Positions 12,801-25,450 of a stretch of DNA of 64,000 bases are shown here, one piece after another. Position 1 is the stretch's first letter. The number at the start of each line of letters is the position of its first letter. The notes under the pieces were generated by a model, which worked only from the letters and a program-made list of their open reading frames with translations, did no database searches and was not told the origin of the DNA. Made by a program: the position numbers and the translations under genes. Location: assembly GCA_905250125.1 (NCBI GenBank), contig CAJNOL010000779.1, forward strand, positions 39,994-103,993, given 5' to 3'. The stretch is from Rotaria sordida (lineage: Eukaryota; Rotifera; Eurotatoria; Philodinida; Philodinidae).

Positions 12801-14626
12801 TATATAATACCAAAAGATGCAAATAATATAATAAATGAATTACTGTTATTGACTCGATGTATGAATAATGGTAAGATTATATTTAAATATATATGAACAT
12901 GTTAACATTATAATATAGAAATAAAAAGAAAAACAATGAAATTATTTTTTGAAGAAAAAAAAACTTTCGAATTAATCTATAGATAGACTTGAAAACTATT
13001 GTTTATATTTCTCAAGTAGAAATGTCCAGGACTAAAATTTGGTGATTTGCCCGAGAGCAAAAAATTTGGCTTTGTACTTCTCTACTTCTAACATATTGAT
13101 GATTTACTGGATGATAATATGTTACAGAATCATGAAAAGTTTCAAAACTTTAGAAGTATAACTGAGTACATCAATGAGTAGTCAGCTATAAAAAAATCAA
13201 AAGTTTCCAGATAAAGTTTTTTGATCTATCAAACTTTGAACAGTCATCTGCACTGATCATTCTAGTAAAAAGAAACTTTAAATCTGGTAAATAAATGATG
13301 ATTCTAGAATCGAAATACTGACAAACGTCAAAGCTGTAGCAACAGACTCATGTAGAATTTTTAGTATTTTGATCTTAGGAGCGTCATTTATTTGTCAAAT
13401 TTAACACTTTCTCAACCAAAATGTTCAGCACAGACACCTTCACAACGTCTGAAATACGGAAAAAAATTACCTAAAAATAGATGTGGGTAAGATGGTCATG
13501 GTTCTGGCGGGACCGGGACTAACACAACAGAGCTATCAAACGCACAAATGTGCAGAATAGACAATGATATCGCATTTTTCGCTAGTACATATAATGCTAA
13601 GCGCGAAACCAGAAAGCAAAAACGATTGGTCCTGCTCATGACTATCTGAGAGTCTTTAGTTTTTATAATTGACTACTAACTGTAGTTTGACACTTCAAGT
13701 CGCTCCAAAGATTTCAGATAACTTTTACCTATTATTTGTATTCTGCGACTAAGACCCTCTAAACATTTCCCAAGCAATCTTGACGATGATCTTATAACAA
13801 TCAAGTCATAATTAACTATGATCCATTAGGTCAGTGCCGAACTCGATCCATAGAAAGTTTCTAGATTCGGACCCGACAAGCTCTACCGGCAGATTACATC
13901 GCCGCGAATGTATTAATTTGTTGCTGATACCTACTATGATCTCACGATATTTTGATCTCTTTCATTATTAGATATCTGTACTTGTGTAGTCCTGGGCATA
14001 TATATGTATAAAACTAATATTTTATTTATTTCAGCTACACCAATCGATACCGATTTATATCATCAACATACAAATAATTCTCTAATAAATCATCATTCAT
14101 CATATATAGAAACATTAGATACATCAAAAAAATTAATACGATCAACATCATCTATGTCTACAAACGAAACAAATGCTAATGAAATTTCAAAACAAATTCA
14201 ACAACATAAAAATATCGATCAAGAACCACGTTCATCAATGATTAGCCCAATTGACACACCATTATCATATGATATGTTTGAACCAGGTCTTCCAAATGGT
14301 AATTCATCAGTTAGTCGACTTCGAAATGGAATTAATGGATTAGATGGAACCTCAACTAATACTGCACCATCTGTTTCAATAGTATGTTTATAACAATAAT
14401 ATACATTCGTATAAATAAAAATAAGCCGTTACATAAACTAGGTTGTTATTATGTTCTGTTTTTTTTTGTCTAGAATGAAACATTATTAGAAAAAATTCTT
14501 CATGAACGTCTTCGTCTAGTTCAACAAATGGCTGAATTAAATAAACAACATGAAATGACTCAAGAAGAATTAGCTAATCTTGAAGCAAAAACTATACAAT
14601 CACAAACAATAGAAATCAAAAAATAA
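9882..14626 (+). CDS. SPICE1-like spindle and centriole protein
   Basis: Ten exons (9882-9938, 9992-10027, 10083-10205, 10251-10310, 10366-10403, 11928-11989, 12058-12452, 12525-12870, 14035-14381, 14474-14626) add up to 1617 nt, 538 residues, against about 855 in human SPICE1. Three blocks match what I recall of SPICE1 in the same order: near residues 45-75, DQLDILREILFNQRDINELI; near 185-240, LKKLLDRLSLELNDLESITG followed by a small-residue stretch and LITLTNHVKQ; and a C-terminal coiled coil (LHERLRLVQQMAELNKQHEM). SPICE1 acts at centrioles and spindle poles in centriole duplication and chromosome congression. The middle is rich in Ser/Asn and low complexity. Introns 10404-11927 and 12871-14034 are unusually long. 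Homology is judged by eye; another coiled-coil centrosomal protein is the alternative. Confidence 0.65.
13272..13415. repeat. Inverted repeat in SPICE1-like intron
   Basis: GGTAAATAAATGATGATTC with following GAATCGAAATACTG is echoed in reverse complement by AGTATTTTGATCTTAGG and CGTCATTTATTTG about 40 bases later. The motif TATTTTGATC(C/T)TAG is shared with the foldback at 45465-45815, so the two belong to the same family. Confidence 0.55.
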
Positions 14627-16041
14627 CAACAAAAAAAAAATATTCGTAGAAATTTTCTTCCTTTTATTTTAACAATTAGTTTGATAGTGAATATTCTTCT
14701 AATAATTTAACATATGTGTGAGTAATATAGATAGAAATAATGACGCAACATTGTTTTAATCTTTGCTCATTTGTTTATTGTTTTTTTGTTTTTGTTTTTC
14801 TTCTTGTGTATATTAGCAAAACAAAACTATGCATGCTATCTTATAGAAAATGATTTGTAGTAATTAGAAGAAAAAGTATCAAGTATTGAATTCAATCATT
14901 TTTATTCTAATAAATTTATGATTACTACTACTCAAAATGAAATCAATATCACATATAAAATATGACAAATACACTTCGGACAATGTTTTAAATGACATTA
15001 TATCTTTTAATAATAGTGATATAAACAGAAGAAACATGATAGTTAGAGTGTAGGTATAGAGGATAGCTACACACACACACGATAGATACTACGTATCACT
15101 TTGTACAATTGTGTAACGCTACATGCAATGAATACATGGTTCATTAAAATTTCTAAAAAAAATACTGGTTGATTTCGATTATCACGTTTCTTTTATTTAT
15201 ATCACTATAATTTTAAAAAAAATCATTCTTTGTTGCCATATAAACTAATTTTCATTGAGGCTCAGCTTATGAGGCATCTTCTATAGTGAAATTAGTGAGA
15301 ACTTGTCTTTGATCTTGATCTCTCTCGATTTCACATTTGATAATAGTCAAAGTAGTTGATTTTGTGTATAATTTTTTTCAATCTATGAATTATGTCTGTG
15401 CACTTCATAAAGCATAATAACAATAGTATTTGATTCATATGAATATCAATAACAATTACAAATTCATATTTAAAATTATTTAACAAACTAATGTTGTTCA
15501 ACATGTACAATGATAATTACAATAAACTCTATAAATTAAAAGTGATATAATCTATTACAATCTAAGAAATTAATCTGATTTCTTTTTGTTTTTATTCTTT
15601 AATATATATTAGAATACAATTATGTTGAAAACAAACTTATACATAACATTTCTATCGATTTCCGAGACTGTACATCGTATTTTATTACCTTTCTTTCGTT
15701 TTTTTTGTCTTTTATATTTATGATTGATTTGATTTAATTATTTCTATTTCTAAAAACATTGCATGTTATTCAAACATCATCCATACTAATTAGAAAAGAG
15801 AGGAGTAAAATATGTCGACTTATATAGTAAATCTTCAAATACGAACTAAAACTGTTTTTTTTTCTTCTTTTTCTCTAATGAATTCTATTGTCAAATTAGC
15901 TTGAGACCGTCCAATAAGCACTATATTTTCTCGTCACTATTCTTATTACCAATGAGATTTTATCTCTCTCTTACTTTGATTGCTTGTAATTTAGTATGGA
16001 AATTTTTCTCACTTCATTAAAACACAAACAAAACGAAACGA
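14627..16041. other. Intergenic between SPICE1-like and BSX-like genes
   Basis: 1.4 kb of AT-rich sequence. A short CA repeat (ACACACACACAC) lies near 15070-15081. The minus-strand frame 14879-15076 has no recognisable feature. It should contain the 3' untranslated region of the SPICE1-like gene and the promoter of the homeobox gene; no specific element was identified. Confidence 0.4.
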
Positions 16042-16995
16042 ATGAGTACAACAATGAAGAGTAGTTTCTTTATCGATGATCTTCTTTCAGTTTTTAAACG
16101 ACCAGGTTTAACAACAAAACAATCTCTTTTGATATCACCATTAGTATCACTGGATTTTTATCAATCAATTAATCAATATACATCTAAAAAATTAGAATTA
16201 CATCCATTTGTTTATCCTGGTATGTAGACATTCTTGTCAGACTTTCTTTTATTTAGTTTATTATTTTTTTTGTATGTCTATTTACAACGACAATATTATC
16301 GTTGAGATAACTAATGAGAATCTTTTCTAATCGGCTCAATATCTTTATCAATTATGTCTTTCACTCGTTTTGTATGTGATTAATGATCTAGTCATAAATT
16401 AATTATTTCATCGAAATGAAAAGTCATATTCTTGTTAAAGAAAAGAAAAAGAAACCACTTGCTTACATAAACTATATTTGACTATTCATAAATATGTTTT
16501 GTCTATAATTTAGGTTTAAATTTTCATGCTTATTTAAATAACGAATATTTATTAAAACATTGTCGTCGACGAAAAGCTCGAACAGTATTTACTGATCAAC
16601 AATTGAATGAACTTGAAAAAAGATTTGATAAACAAAAATATTTAAGTACACCAGAACGTTTTGATTTGGCAAATGCACTTAATTTATCTGAAGCACAGGT
16701 AAAAAAAACCTATTTAGATTTTCTAATTGATAATCAATGATATGTGATTTTTTAAAATTTTTATTTCTCATCTCTAGGTTAAAACATGGTATGTATTATG
16801 TCATTTCTATTGATATTTTTGAAAAAGTATATATGTGCTAGGTTTCAAAATCATCGTATGAAATTTAAAAAACAAACACGTCGACAAGTACAAAATGCAT
16901 CGAATAGTCCGTCATCAGAAGATGTTGATGAACAGAATGACATTGATGTTGTCAGTAGTGATGAATGTTATAGTAACAAGTCTTTTTTGAAATAA
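16042..16995 (+). CDS. bsx: BSX-type homeobox transcription factor
   Basis: Four exons (16042-16219, 16514-16698, 16778-16788, 16842-16995) give 528 nt, 175 residues. The N-terminus [16 protein letters not shown] matches the conserved SFFIEDIL-type motif of the brain-specific homeobox (BSX) family. The homeodomain follows [11 protein letters not shown] and keeps BSX hallmarks [20 protein letters not shown] and LSEAQVKTWFQN; BSX proteins are sequence-specific DNA-binding transcription factors of neural tissue. An acidic tail ([14 protein letters not shown]) ends the protein. Two oddities: the recognition helix is split by two introns around an 11-nt microexon, and homeodomain position 52 is His (QNHRMK) where nearly all homeodomains have Arg; Asn51 and Arg53 are kept. 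Confidence in the BSX assignment is high because both N-terminal motif and homeodomain agree. Confidence 0.9.
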
Positions 16996-18721
16996 AACTA
17001 AACTATCATTATCATCATTAAACGTTTAACATAGAAAATTAATCGATATAGTTTTTGAAAAAAAAACTACTAACATCCACATCGAAGTAAAGATAAGTGG
17101 ATACCAAATAGTTCAATATTTTTATTCAAAAACCATTCACTTAGAAGAATAATCAGCATAGAGAAAAGAACTAGACTTTGAATTAATGAAAACAAATACT
17201 GATTTCGAATTTCTAGTTATATTGAATGCGTTCATTGCCTAGATGCGTTAATTTTAAAGTCTTGCAATCGAAAGCAGGGAATGAATCGTTTATTTTTGTA
17301 TAATATGTTTAACTATTTTGATATTCAATCACTATTTGGACGAATTATATTGGATGGACCTGCAAATCTTAGTTAATAAAGTTTATAAAGATTAGATAAT
17401 AGAAGCATAATCAGAAAAAAAGTGCAGAGTGAGCTCTGCCTCCCAACAGCGTACATGATTTTAGAACGAGGTAGCATTAAAACTATTTTGATCTTTCGCG
17501 GAAAACTAACTCTACTTTTCATTTTCGGAATGACATTCAGATGATAACATGCAGTAAAAATTCTTCTTCATATCAGTCTTTAGTTTTGACGACAGAATAA
17601 TCGTAAAAAATAATAATTAACACTTGTTTCATAAGAAAATATTGCCAAAGACACAACTCTTCGTAATAGAATAAAATGTCTTTGTCAAAAAACCAAATAA
17701 ATCTATCTAGAAGGAAGTTACGTTTTTTCGAGTGACAAGCACAAAATGATGTTGGTTATCTTAAATCCTCAGTCGCCGAAGGTGGCTAGACTTTCAACAG
17801 TTATTCTAAAACCAGAAGGTTGATGCGAAAAATGAAAGAAGGCTTTGTTGCTGAAACTAAATGAAAGAATGAAATTCTATTCTCGATAAGAATCGAAATG
17901 AAAGAAAGAGTTATCAACTAGAGAAAAGAACATCTTAATTCACCCTATTGATTAAATCAATTTCTTCTTCAATAATCCAAGGAAACTGTGCTTTAGAAAA
18001 TATGCTTCTCAAAAATATCTTCTAAATTCTTCATTTCTTGTTGTTTCGTGAATGAACTAAAGAGTGGTTCGAAGGTTTTGACTCTTTTCTTTATCAAGAT
18101 GTTCTATATACTACATACATATATTCCGAGTTTATCGGAATATATAATTTTCTAGAGAGAAATCAGAGCTATCCCTCGAAAAGAAATTCAAATTGCTTAG
18201 ACGTTATGAAAAGCTATTGTTATTTTATTGACCATGAAGGAAGCATTTCCATCTTACATTTTTAGAAAACAAAAATATTTTTGTCATATGCGAAGGACTC
18301 AAAGCTGATCAAACTGTTGTTTTTAAGGTATTTCAACAGATATTTTTATATGATTAAATAGAATTCAACATGCCCTAAAAGAGTATGCATATTAGCAAAT
18401 ATCCGTTCGTATTTTTTCATAAAAAACCTTGAGAAAACCTAGAAAATCTATTGGAAACGACATGTTCAGTTCTCGATGATATCAAAAGCTTTAATTGTAT
18501 TTTGTATTAAGAACACTAGATAAACCTTACTTAAAGTGACAGCCATAGTTTTCCAGTACAAAACTATCCATTTCAATCCATTAACTACATATGTATCTAG
18601 CGTAGATAACGACAGTTTACAGAGTGAAGTCGAAAACTTGGATAATTCTGCATATGAACGCTATTGAAGGTACCAAAGTCTGAGATACGTATTTTTCTTT
18701 GTAGCGAGCAACATTTTTTGT

Positions 18722-18786
18722 AGGGGGGCTCAAGTCTTCGTAGAGGAGGCTGAGCCTCCTCTAGCCCCATCTGGTTACGCCCCTAT
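18722..18786. mobile_element. Possible hAT-type transposon terminus (fragment)
   Basis: On the minus strand this reads TAGGGGCGTAACCAG followed by a GC-rich stretch ending GAGCCCCCCTA. The (C/T)AGGGGCGTA(A/G)CCAG pattern is common at ends of hAT-superfamily DNA transposons. An internal palindrome (GAGGAGGCTGAGCCTCCTC) is present. No matching left terminus or target duplication was found, so this is probably a solo end. Confidence 0.4.
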
Positions 18787-19429
18787 TAGATAAGATCCTA
18801 CAAATCAAATAAACTGAACGCCGACTATAGAAAAATTGGAATTTAAATTAGATGATTTGTTTGTAACTGATGCTATTTAAAATTTCTACTTATACGAGTC
18901 TTAGACGTTTCTATTTGTTCTTTTTCTATTACTTCGAATATGAATGAAAATAAATGTTTGCTTATTAAAACAATGATTGTCCATCCTTTTTCGAGATATT
19001 CAATTTGTGTTGATTTTAGTTTAACTTTTCAAAATCTCTATCAATCGATTTCATATCAAAATAAAGATTATGTCAGTGAAAATAAGCGATGCCATTTGGT
19101 TTAATTACTTTAATGGAAGTATAGAAGTTTCTTAGGTACTTTGTTTATCAGCATTTCCGTTCTCATTAGACATGAATGAACCATTACCTCAAATACATTC
19201 AGTATTCTCAAAGGATCTAGTGATAATTTATCCGAAACCTATTAATTGTTCGACTGAAAAATCTATTCAAATACTTTTCGACATGTGTATACTTTAGTTA
19301 CTTGAACAGATTGAATATGATGCTGTCATAATTAAGTTGAAAGACTTAATCAAAGATCTTTTTTTTTTCTCCGAGAAGAATTTTGCTTGGCAATTAGTTC
19401 ATTTCATCGAATCTGACTGGTGAGAATTT

Positions 19430-20140
19430 GAATACGAAATTGTCTTTTATATTTAGGATGTATTCTTTATAAGATGATATATTGTTTAACATTAAACTTG
19501 AAATTAAGAAAATGAAATTATTTATTAGATATATTCAATTTTCAGTCAATTAAAGTAAAATAAGTTTCTATTTTTTTTAAGATTCTTTGTCAGAATAAAA
19601 TTTTTTGAATGGCAACAAAAAATTTCGTTTTAATCGAAATAAATATTGTATATTGTTTAAATTTTATTCTAAGGAAAACCATTCAATTTGTAGCACTTTA
19701 AACTGAAATAAGTTTACGTTTATTTTTTAATATTTTTCCTAAGAATAAAAATTAAAACATTATAAAAATATTTATTTCGATGGAAACTTAATAGCTTTGA
19801 CATTCAGTAACTTTTATTTTGAGACAAAAATGTTAAACAAATAAATATAAGTTGGTTTTAGTTTAATTGACTACAATCGAATATATCTGATGAATGATTT
19901 CTGTTTTTTTTAATTTTAATCTTGATGTCAAAAAACATATCATCTCATAAGAAATACTCAGTATATAATAAATGAAATTAAAATTCATTCATATTTATTC
20001 GTTTTAACGTTTTTATAGATAATTAAATTTAACTAAGGAGAAATATTTATCTCGACGGAAACAAAATAATTGTTATATTTTTAATCATTTAATTTATTGT
20101 CATATTATGTTGAATTTAATTTAAATTTAATGTTACACTA
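19430..20140. repeat. AT-rich foldback region
   Basis: GTATTCTTTATAAGATGATA (19460-19480 area) is mirrored by TATCATCTCATAAGAAATAC near 19938-19958, and several inner blocks such as AAATATTTATTTCGATGGAA and TTTCGTTTTAATCGAAATAA also pair or repeat. The region is almost pure A/T with regularly spaced motifs. No reading frame. Confidence 0.5.
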
Positions 20141-20969
20141 AAATAAAATGTTTTAGTTTTTTTTTATTAAAAAATTCGATAGATTCTTTTCATTTATATT
20201 GAAAAGCAGTGATTGAACGATTTGGTTAGCTTTCGAAAATAAACCAATAGAATAATTACCAAAGTGCATTAATGCACTTCACAGGACGCGTACGGCATAG
20301 TGGAGGCAGGATGGGGTACGCGTTCGGCTACTTGGTACGCGAACTGCACATGATGGCGGTACGTGTATCAATTAATGTTTCATGCTGTACACGTATCGAA
20401 CCTATACCATTCGATCTGCGAAGGGAGCAATATTAAAGAGGTCGCTAGTGTAGTGGATGCATTGGAGAGGTTCGTATTGATTAGTGATCATCGGTATCTC
20501 TTTGTTTGTGACAATTCCATGCGCTATCCTCATAAAATCTCTTCAGAAAGTTCGAAAATGGTTTCAACATAGTTTCGATTCAGATTATCTATCTACTTTT
20601 GAATGTAAGCCCGATGTACTAGTCAATTTTTAGACACGGAGCGTTTTTGATAAATGCTTGTCAATATTTATGATTCTATCGTTTTCGAACTTGTTGACGA
20701 TGGAGTTTGAGATTGGAGGACTTAGTTCTACAATTATCAAAATTTTATTCTTGTCAATCGAAGTCGATGTAGTTCTACTACATCTCGAAAGAGTTTCCTG
20801 ACAACTACAGGATTGTTTTTCGGATTGAGATAATCATCATTATATGATTGATTTTCTGAATAGATCTGTGATGATTGTATGCTATTGTATGCTTGCTGAC
20901 TCATTTCTAGTTATTATGAAGATTATTGTTGGATGTGAGTGAGGGAGTGTGCGTAAAGATAATATGTCA

Positions 20970-21390
20970 TCGCAATGGCATTTGCACACTATTGAAACGC
21001 TTTTAGATGCAAAAGATGCCACTCGTTTAAAAAGATTTCATTTGCCTACTATCTACCAGCCATATATGGATAAAGGAAAAGGTTCAAATCTTTTGAAATT
21101 AAGCCGTCGTCACATGGCTATTTCAAGCTTTGCGCATAAGTCAAGTAAGTAGTGTATCAATAGTTTTATTTCTATATGCGTCAATCAAATGATGTATACT
21201 ATTTATTATTATATTTATTTAGAAAAAGAAATCTATGATCTTTTAAAGTCAAACTTTGCTGAATGTGTTTCTCAATGTGTTTGTGTTGCGAAGGAAAACA
21301 ATATCGATGATATGATACCCAGTATTCACATTTTAATTGTCTTCTTTCGAAAAACCACAACTTATACAAAATTTATAGACAAATTTCTTG
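20970..21390 (+). CDS. Hypothetical two-exon coding fragment
   Basis: An open frame beginning at ATG 20973 (MSSQWHLHTIETLLDAKDAT) reads to a GT donor at 21146/21147 and appears to continue after a TTTAG acceptor near 21224 as KKEIYDLLKSNFAECVSQCV, reaching another possible donor (GGTATGAA) near 21390. The base composition is less AT-biased than the clear genes. I do not recognise the product. It may be the 5' part of the gene whose later exons lie at 23587-24141 beyond the assembly gap, or a decayed fragment. Confidence 0.35.
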
Positions 21391-21539
21391 GTATGAATTT
21401 TTCAGATTTTAATTGAAATGTTAACCCAAATAACGCTCATCCCAGTAATTCGCTGACTCGCGGCAGAATGAATATTCAATTCTTTTTCTATGATGAGTGG
21501 TGCAAACCATCTCTAATACATATATATCTTTCGAATTCG

Positions 21540-21910
21540 GAGCAAAAATTCTATGATTCAGATTTGAATTCTGTTTAGATTTCGTTCTAGACGTAAGTTT
21601 TGATGAAATTTGGATTATAACTATCATTTAGATTTGGACTTTGAGTCTCAGTGTTGGATTTAGAGTTGGATTTCGGATCTTAGAATTAGATGACTACAAC
21701 TTTGAAACTATATTAGAATAAAGCCAATTCCGATTGCTAAATCCAAATTCCAAACCCAAATCTATACTAAATCTAAACTATTGTGTATCAGTTTCGAGAG
21801 GCTGTAATTCTTTTTTCTCTTCTAGTTCTTCATCCAACACAGCTTCTTTAGATTTGAATACTTTAAAACTAAATCCATATCTAAATTCAAGTCTAAATTA
21901 AACCCAATTC
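21540..21910. repeat. Self-complementary degenerate repeat tract
   Basis: The left half repeats TTTAGATTTGGA-like motifs on the plus strand (21560-21690) and the right half repeats the complement, AAATCCAAATTC and CTAAATCTAAAC (21725-21910), so the tract can fold back. Units are degenerate and of variable spacing. The two open frames overlapping its left side are probably non-coding. Confidence 0.5.
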
Positions 21911-22675
21911 TTCCTAGACCGAATCCTAAGGCCTTGAATTTGTTGCATTATTACCCACAATGTAATATTTTTTAAACTATCAATAAAACTCATACACAAT
22001 GTTCGAAAAAGAGTAGTTTCGGTTGTATAGATTACCATTCGCATCAGTGTCGCGATGCACAACGATAAGCTTGTCCATATAATACTTTCTATGGTTAATT
22101 CGTTTAATCAAGCAGACAAACACACACTAAGACTTGATAGAAACCTAGATAAGTCGCATTAAGAGGAATAGTGTCGACGGCTAAACAAGAAACAAAGAGA
22201 GCTTACATTCAAATTTTTGTTAGAATCGCCAATTGGAACATATTTACAACTCTAGCTCAAATAAAAATGCTATCATCTTTGAAAACTTCACTACAAACCC
22301 TTAGAATAGTATGTGCACCAAACGACAACGTGATCTGCGAGAATAGTCACTAAGAAATAAACGATTTCAGCTAAACTTCTATCTTCAAATAAATTGTGTC
22401 AGATAAGACATATAGTCACAAAAAACCATCTCTGTAACACTCCTTCTCAAAGGATTTCTGGATCTAGTGTGTTCAAGAAAGTGATTGCAGACTTAGATTT
22501 CTCGGTTCTGGTTACCATTGATAGAACTTTGTAAACGATGCGAATATATATATACAGAAACATGATTAGTCACGTGTACGAAAACATACGCATACATGTA
22601 CACATACTCATGCTATTTGCTATAGCTCTAACCTCAGTCGAGAGACTTTGATCATCTTTGAACACTTTCTCTTTT

Positions 22676-22775
22676 NNNNNNNNNNNNNNNNNNNNNNNNN
22701 NNNNNNNNNNNNNNNNNNNNNNNNNNNNNNNNNNNNNNNNNNNNNNNNNNNNNNNNNNNNNNNNNNNNNNNNNNN
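22676..22775. other. Assembly gap of 100 N
   Basis: Exactly 100 N bases, the conventional filler for a scaffold gap of unknown size. Reading frames drawn through it are artefacts. The gene fragments at 20970-21390 and 23587-24141 lie on either side, so an intervening part of a gene could be missing here. Confidence 0.95.
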
Positions 22776-23586
22776 TAACTTCGGAAGCCTTCAAATTAAG
22801 CGGAAAAGCGTTTTCAAAGTATTGCTTTATCTTTCAAAAGAAAGCACCAGTGAAGTATTTTTCCACCTTGAAACGGTAAATTTCTATATATTTAAATATA
22901 GATATAAATGTTGAACTAATTTTCATCGTTTGTTAAGTTTCAGGAAAAAGGATGAAATATAAAATCAATTTTTTTTCTAATGAATAGTTTTCAACTACAT
23001 GTCTAATTATATAAACAGCTATTGGCTTTCAAAGAGCAGACGCAGTACACGTTGGACAAAGAGTATTGTTGGCCAGATTCATTTCCTGGCTGCATCACAA
23101 AACTCAGTAGGAATTCATACCTTTTGTGCTCATCATGCTTTTTTTCTTTTTCATTTTTATAATATATAATAGAAAACGACATGAATAGATGGATACTCGA
23201 AGAGTTCTTTCGACCGCATACATGATCACTAACTCTTACTTTAATCGACGATACAGGCACATATATGTAAAACAGAGTTCGGAAATGTGTTTCCCTATGG
23301 GGTAACCATTCAGATAATTCACAAAAACAAAAGAATTTAAGTACAACAACTTTTACATTAAACTGATCGGGTATCGTGAATTATCATCGTGGTTGGTGTG
23401 GTGGTCGCGTGATAATTTGAATGATGATACATACTATATCGTGCTCGATAAGTTTTAAGAGAAAGAATTTCCAAACAGCAAAGATTTGCTTACAGGTCAA
23501 GTATCCAAGCTATTTGTAAGTATACAGTTTTCCGGAAAAATATTGTAAAATGTTACGTTCTATATAAACATCTCAATAAATATTAG

Positions 23587-24141
23587 GTCAATGAAAAGAC
23601 TGTACAGAGTATAGATATGGAAACTAGAATGCTTGTCAGAGCATTACTCAATTCCCATGCCGCTGGTATTTCATTTAAAGAATCACTACTTATGAAGGAG
23701 GAAGAAGAACTGAAAACATTCTGGGAACAACGAGCCTACATACACATAATAAGTAAAGTATTCTTCTTGAAAGGTAGTGTATGTAATTTTTGAAAATCTA
23801 ACTGTGTTCTTATCTGTTTACAATCATCAGAGCCTGATGAATACTTCTTCAGATCAAAGTGGAAGGGTCATCCGTCAAAAGATACTATCTATACTGTCGA
23901 CAACATTCCAATATTTTACAAAGGCAGATGGCGTTGCTGCAAAAGTCAACAAAAAACAACCCCGTCAATGATGAATGAGCAAGGATGCTCTGCACAGATG
24001 ATACCACAGACAACAACAACTGCAACAGAAGCAACACTAACAAGTACAATAACAACAGTATTTGCAATGACTAAAGAGCAAACGGAAGTACACATTAAAG
24101 TCCTAAACGTTGCCTCTACAGAATTTCAGTATCCTAATTAA
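23587..24141 (+). CDS. Hypothetical protein, 3' end (possible LOTUS-like)
   Basis: Exon 23587-23752 follows an ATTAG acceptor and encodes DMETRMLVRALLNSHAAGIS and onward; after an intron, exon 23831-24141 continues in frame (PDEYFFRSKWKGHPSKDT) to a stop at 24139-24141, with a Thr-rich tail. The first block faintly resembles the start of LOTUS/OST-HTH domains (LRxLLxSHxxGI), and an unconnected open stretch near 23360-23455 (KLIGYRELSSWL) resembles the later half, so a Tudor/LOTUS protein of the TDRD5/TDRD7 type is conceivable. This is a weak guess. The 5' part was not found; an assembly gap lies 0.8 kb upstream. Could equally be a remnant. Confidence 0.4.
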
Positions 24142-24327
24142 TCATGATACCTAAGAAAAACTTATTTAGATAGGTTCATTTTATACTTACATTATTTTTT
24201 TTGATCGTTTTTTTCTGTAGAATCGTAGTTGACAATTGAAATAAATATTGCTCAATTATGAATTAGTGAGATGGGTTTTTTTCTCGATAATACGAACAAG
24301 GTTCGTATGCAAATCCAGATATTTCAG

Positions 24328-24424
24328 GGTGGATTTGGGTGTGAGTGTGGATGTGGGTTTGGATGTAGGTGTAGATGTCAATCTTCCTGTCTTCCACACC
24401 CACACCCTACACCCCACCCTCTAG
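24328..24424. repeat. TGTGGG-like hairpin tract
   Basis: A G-rich run (GGTGTGAGTGTGGATGTGGG, 24336-24357 area) is followed after about 15 bases by its C-rich counterpart (CCACACCCACACCC). The core resembles degenerate bdelloid telomere repeats (TGTGGG) arranged head to head. The 99-codon open frame across it (Cys/Gly-rich then Pro/His-rich) is a by-product of the repeat. Confidence 0.6.
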
Positions 24425-24950
24425 TATTTACGAGGAAGAAAATATGGACGCACACAAGCACAGAAACAGACGCATCTTACAAGTGTTGGTGCAAGAGGAA
24501 TTATAATGGACCGTTTTATTTTAAGTTAACTAGTTATTTTCAACATTTTCCTACATTTCTGGTCTCCTAAAAACCGAGTGTCTTACGAAATCATTTTGAA
24601 TTTTGGCACAGACGCTGAATTTTTTAGAGTTCTATCTAACTGTTCCTGAAGTATCAAAGGTTCTAGATAATTAAAAGAATCCTAGCAAGTATAAAATGGT
24701 TTCGGGTGTTAAGAGTAGTTCTATGTTGAACCATGTTTTTAATTATTGAACTCTTTTTACACAAATGGTTTTATCATATGTCGCTTAAACTAAGGTAGAT
24801 CATATATTCGATGCAACTTCATTAACATAAAACCTGAATAGCTTTATTTATACAATAATAATAATAATAATAATAACCAGGTAATAAGCACTATTTAATT
24901 CAATAATAATTAAACCGGCTGCTTAGCTCCTACTATCAGGATTATATTCT

Positions 24951-25008
24951 GGGTGTGGGTGTGGTTGTGGTGTTGATTAAAGAAGAACTGCACCCACACT
25001 CACACTCT
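24951..25008. repeat. TGTGGG-like hairpin tract
   Basis: GGGTGTGGGTGTGGTTGTGG is followed by CACCCACACTCACACTC, allowing a hairpin of about 18-20 bp. Same organisation as the tracts at 24328, 57081 and 59141. Confidence 0.6.
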
Positions 25009-25224
25009 TTTTCCGACATTATCCGTCATAGACACCGCCTTCATTGATGATGAAGATATTGGTGAGTAAGAAAAGCTTTCAACTAATTAATCGCTTTTCA
25101 GTCGAGATTATTTGCATCATGTAGATCTTAATGAGTTCTGAATATCCAAACAAAATTTTGAACTCTTAACTTATTGCTGCGAAGATACTGTATTTTTACG
25201 GAAATTTTTGGCATAATACCGTGA

Positions 25225-25450
25225 TCAGGAATACTGATTTTCGAATTGAAACTTTCCACAGAAACAGTCCTTACTGACAATAGTTTATTGTGAAATTTTC
25301 AGATCTTTTCGTTGTTTTCATCCTAAGATACACCTATGGTTAAAGCTTCGAACAAATCAAAAGGCCTGAAACTTTTACAATAAATTATTCTCGCTAAGCT
25401 CTATTTCTATGGAAAGTTTCAATTTGAAATTCGGTAATAAGTTTTCCTGA
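25225..25450. repeat. Foldback element, intergenic
   Basis: Left arm ATTGAAACTTTCCACAGAAA and AATAGTTTATTGTGAAATTT pairs with right arm AAACTTTTACAATAAATTAT and TATGGAAAGTTTCAATTTGA. The arm sequence matches the element at 37030-37350 closely enough to call them copies of one family. Confidence 0.7.

Larger units (their letters stand above)
16996..20948. other. Gene-poor intergenic region
   Basis: About 4 kb without a convincing gene. It holds a small perfect-looking hairpin (ATATTCCGAGTTTATCGGAATAT, 18120-18142 region), a hAT-terminus-like fragment at 18722-18786, an AT-rich palindrome at 19430-20140, and a less AT-rich patch at 20280-20560 with repeated GGTACGCG/GTACG motifs of unknown nature. 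The open frame at 20363-20572 shows no recognisable domain. Confidence 0.45.

Noticed and set aside
22570-22914. Open frames running through the N block
   Set aside because: They consist mainly of undetermined residues from the assembly gap and have no support on either side.
24271-24570. 99-codon Cys/Gly-rich frame
   Set aside because: It is the translation of the TGTGGG-like hairpin tract; the Pro/His part is simply the C-rich strand.
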